Source: an uncultured bacterium (GTDB lineage Bacteria; Planctomycetota; Uabimicrobiia; Uabimicrobiales; JABWCH01). From it: a stretch of DNA of 6,874 bases. Location of the stretch: positions 1 through 6,874 of the forward strand of contig CALKWO010000133.1 in assembly GCA_938003875.1 (NCBI GenBank), written 5' to 3'. The notes below the pieces were generated by a model. It saw nothing but the letters and a program-made list of their open reading frames with translations. It did no database searches and had not been told where the DNA came from. A program made the position numbers and the translations under genes. This document shows, piece by piece, positions 4,644 to 6,874 of this stretch (the first letter of the stretch is position 1; each line of letters begins with the position of its first letter).

Positions 4644-6809
4644 TTAGTAAACCTGGGTGCTTTCCTCTTCTTTGACAGGTTTGGTGAGAAGTTCGGAACT
4701 CATTTCAACTGTCAGACGGGAATCACCTTTGGATACAGCTTTGGCACGAATGGTGAATTTGATCTTCTGTTTGGGTTCGAGTACTGGATAAGGAGCAAAC
4801 ACGACTCTCTTGCCCTGGATAGAACCTTGTGTATCACCAGCAGCTTGAACAGGATTGGTTTCAGCAGGGAAGATAGCCACGATCTGAACCTGACGGTCCA
4901 GAGCAGTACCCTGGTTGGTCACTTCGATCACATAGGTGGTTTCTTCGTTCATCAAGAGAGGATCTTCGGTGTCAATTACTTCCAGTAACAGAGCGGGGAA
5001 GCCTTTCCAAAGTGTGCAGCATTCTACTCTTTCATTGATGCCTTCTGCAGATACGGCTGAAACTTGCATACAATGTTTGCCAGCAAATTTGGACATAATC
5101 TCCATGTTGATGACTTTTTCTGCACCAGCAGCTAAAGAACCAACGTTCCAAACAGCCTGATTTCCTGCTACATTAGGATTGCCTTCTGCAGAAATCAGAG
5201 TCAATTGGGTAGTCCACATAGCGGTGATTACGACATTGGTCAGAGCTACATCGCCAGTGTTGGCCAAAACGATTTTGTTGGCACCTCGTTTGCCAAGGAA
5301 CATTTCTTCCATGCAATTCAAAGCAAGCTTGGCAGCATGTTTCTGGATCAGTGTATCAGCACATGCATTGACTGGTTCTGCATTATCGGCAGTTGCCTGA
5401 ACACAGTTTTTGGCGACTCCAACATTGACTGCTTTGACAGGAATCTGGATGGTTCTGGAATCATTGGGATTCAGGTCACCAATGGTGTATTGTAACTGAG
5501 CACCTCTGGGATGACTGACTTGAGAAGGTAAAGGATCAGTGACTTTGACGTTTTTAGCAACGCCTGTTCCAATGTTCTTAACTACGATATTATAGGTGAA
5601 TTCACTATCAAACTTTGCAGTAGGAGGAGCTGTTTTCTGAATCTGTAATTTGGGAACGCCCTTCCACAATGTGCAGCAACTAGCAGTCTGTGTAATTCCT
5701 TCGGCTGTTGTCAAAGTGAGTTTTACACAATGATTGCCTTCGGTTTCTGCAACAACTGCATTGTTACAATTGACTTGAGCACCAGCTTTGAGTTCGCCAA
5801 CATTCCAGACAACCTTGTTGCCCATGGAAGTGGTTTGACAATCAGAAGAAAGGACTTTGACAGCAGCAGGATATTCGAGTTCAACAACGACTTTGGTCAA
5901 AGTAGTATCGCCTGTATTCTGTACACCAAAGCTTACGTTGGCTCTTGTTCCTACGAGACCGTCCTTAGGACAATTCAGAGAAACGACAACGTCTTTCTTC
6001 AAAATCTGGGTGCAGGCTTTGTCAGAAACTTCACCAGCATTGGTTGAACGAGCGGAGGCTACGTTGCAAACATTGCCTCTGACCATGGCTTTGACGGGAA
6101 CGGTAAATTCCTTGGAAGCATTGGGTGCAAGATCACCAGCTTCGAAAGTCAAAGTATTTTTGCCACTGGCATGGACAAGACCTTCAGGAATCTGATCGGT
6201 AACGACTACGCCTCTAGCAACTGCTGTACCTTTGTTTTGTACAACAACGGTGTAGGTAATTTCTTGGTTCAGATTGGCAGTAGCAGGACCTTTTTTGGAA
6301 ATAGCGAGCAAAGGCTTTCCGACGAGTGTTTCAACACAATATCTGGGGAATGCCATAGCTACGTAGCAAATCCAATGTTTTCCTTCTTGATCAGGAGTCC
6401 ACCATACCTGAATTTTTCTTACCTGGTCTTTGTTCATAGAACCTAAATCCCAGACCAGCTTATTACCTTCTACAGTGGCAGGAGGCTCGCTCTTGACATA
6501 CTTCAAATTAGGAGGTATTCTTGTGATGAGCTTCACTTCGCCAGCATGCTGAAGAGCAGTTACATCAACATCAGACTGGTAGGTCTGGCCAATGACTGCT
6601 TCTTTAGGTGCAGAAGCAACAACTTTAATCAGACTGCATACATCACAACCCTGTCCAACGAATACTTCTTGTTGCTCTTCTACTTTCGCAGCTTTGGGAA
6701 CTTGTTTTTTTACAACAGGTTTTTCTTCATGGCGAGCAGCAGGGCAGCAACTTGTAGTGAAAACTACAGCCAACATAAGAATGAAAACAAGAAGACTAAT
6801 CTTTTTCAT
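4644..6809 (-). CDS. OmcB-like large cysteine-rich DUF11-repeat envelope protein
   Basis: The 721-residue product starts with a signal sequence (KK then a hydrophobic stretch, residues 4-17) ending TTSCC; Cys21 might be a lipoprotein cysteine, though the lipobox is not classical. A Lys/Glu-rich linker (about 24-48) follows. The rest is six beta-sandwich modules of roughly 105-115 residues in an alternating A-B-A-B-A-B order. A modules carry GN(K/Q)xVW(D/N)(L/V)G (115-123, 330-338, 549-557), and the second and third end in CCTLWKG (378-384, 597-603). B modules carry GT(A/G)xA and VTDxxP (for example 194-207, 414-427). There are 20 cysteines. From memory, the last A-B pair aligns with the C-terminus of chlamydial OmcB, including the ending SSELLTKPV...TQVY against SSDTLTVPV...THIY. 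OmcB is a disulfide-linked periplasmic/outer-membrane protein, so a structural envelope role is likely. At 721 residues it is one module pair longer than OmcB (about 550). AAGGAG precedes the ATG by 9 bases. Confidence 0.88.
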   Translation of the reverse strand: MKKISLLVFILMLAVVFTTSCCPAARHEEKPVVKKQVPKAAKVEEQQEVFVGQGCDVCSLIKVVASAPKEAVIGQTYQSDVDVTALQHAGEVKLITRIPPNLKYVKSEPPATVEGNKLVWDLGSMNKDQVRKIQVWWTPDQEGKHWICYVAMAFPRYCVETLVGKPLLAISKKGPATANLNQEITYTVVVQNKGTAVARGVVVTDQIPEGLVHASGKNTLTFEAGDLAPNASKEFTVPVKAMVRGNVCNVASARSTNAGEVSDKACTQILKKDVVVSLNCPKDGLVGTRANVSFGVQNTGDTTLTKVVVELEYPAAVKVLSSDCQTTSMGNKVVWNVGELKAGAQVNCNNAVVAETEGNHCVKLTLTTAEGITQTASCCTLWKGVPKLQIQKTAPPTAKFDSEFTYNIVVKNIGTGVAKNVKVTDPLPSQVSHPRGAQLQYTIGDLNPNDSRTIQIPVKAVNVGVAKNCVQATADNAEPVNACADTLIQKHAAKLALNCMEEMFLGKRGANKIVLANTGDVALTNVVITAMWTTQLTLISAEGNPNVAGNQAVWNVGSLAAGAEKVINMEIMSKFAGKHCMQVSAVSAEGINERVECCTLWKGFPALLLEVIDTEDPLLMNEETTYVIEVTNQGTALDRQVQIVAIFPAETNPVQAAGDTQGSIQGKRVVFAPYPVLEPKQKIKFTIRAKAVSKGDSRLTVEMSSELLTKPVKEEESTQVY
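4647..6650 (-). repeat. Three diverged ~220-residue super-repeats in the OmcB-like gene
   Basis: The A-B module pairs span residues of about 54-271, 272-490 and 491-721 (bases of about 5997-6650, 5340-5996 and 4647-5339). The CCTLWKG motifs of pairs two and three are 219 residues apart, and their DNA is still similar around 5009 and 5662. The pairs probably arose by duplication of an A-B unit. Confidence 0.75.
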
Positions 6810-6818
6810 TCAGCCTCT

Positions 6819-6824
6819 CTCCTT
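6819..6824 (-). promoter_or_regulatory. Ribosome binding site of the OmcB-like gene
   Basis: AAGGAG on the minus strand lies 9 bases before the ATG and supports the annotated start ahead of the signal sequence. The 50 bases further upstream are AT-rich, but no clear -35/-10 pair is seen before the window ends. Confidence 0.75.
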
Positions 6825-6874
6825 CCAAAAATACAAATGTTTTACAATTCATTTCTTAGATACAAAAAACATGA

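Noticed and set aside
4936..6446. Several plus-strand frames of 70-112 codons opposite the OmcB-like gene.
   Set aside because: They are antisense shadows of a well-supported coding sequence, with no ribosome binding sites or motifs.

Overview
The window holds three substantial genes and one short one, all on the minus strand. In transcription order (high to low coordinate) they are: a large secreted cysteine-rich DUF11-repeat protein resembling chlamydial OmcB (4644-6809), a DUF1016/PDDEXK nuclease-family protein with a C-terminal winged helix (2895-4070), a short Rpn-family C-terminal remnant (2586-2843), and the selenocysteine elongation factor SelB (133-2061). The last module of the large protein aligns, from memory, with the C-terminus of Chlamydia OmcB. 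This points to a bacterium of the Planctomycetes-Verrucomicrobia-Chlamydiae group or a relative. A low-GC planctomycete such as an anammox-type Brocadiales is one guess, but the window does not prove it. SelB implies a selenoprotein-making organism.

Layout. At 1-132 no gene can be supported. selB has a TTG start, a Shine-Dalgarno and a plausible sigma70-like promoter. At 2062-2585 there is a non-coding stretch with a long GC-rich palindrome and short direct repeats. The Rpn tail and the DUF1016 gene (2586-4070) share a reading frame: the TGA that ends the DUF1016 gene is followed, with no further stop, by 17 Rpn-like codons and then the ATG of the short gene, which has a perfect AGGAGG. At 4071-4643 lies a very AT-rich spacer with two copies of a 22-bp direct repeat, each made of two 8-bp palindromes; one copy overlaps the -10 of the DUF1016 gene. 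A good terminator follows the OmcB-like gene.

Interpretation. selB and the OmcB-like gene look like resident genes with independent signals. The AT-rich 2.3 kb between them, carrying two PD-(D/E)XK-related genes, looks like an accessory insertion. An imperfect 27-bp direct repeat (25/27 identical) lies at each edge, one copy over the selB -35 region. The most interesting system candidate is the DUF1016-winged-helix gene with its operator-like repeats, in tandem with a stand-alone Rpn C-terminal protein that resembles the intragenic short products of rpn genes. All functional statements here are inferences from sequence.
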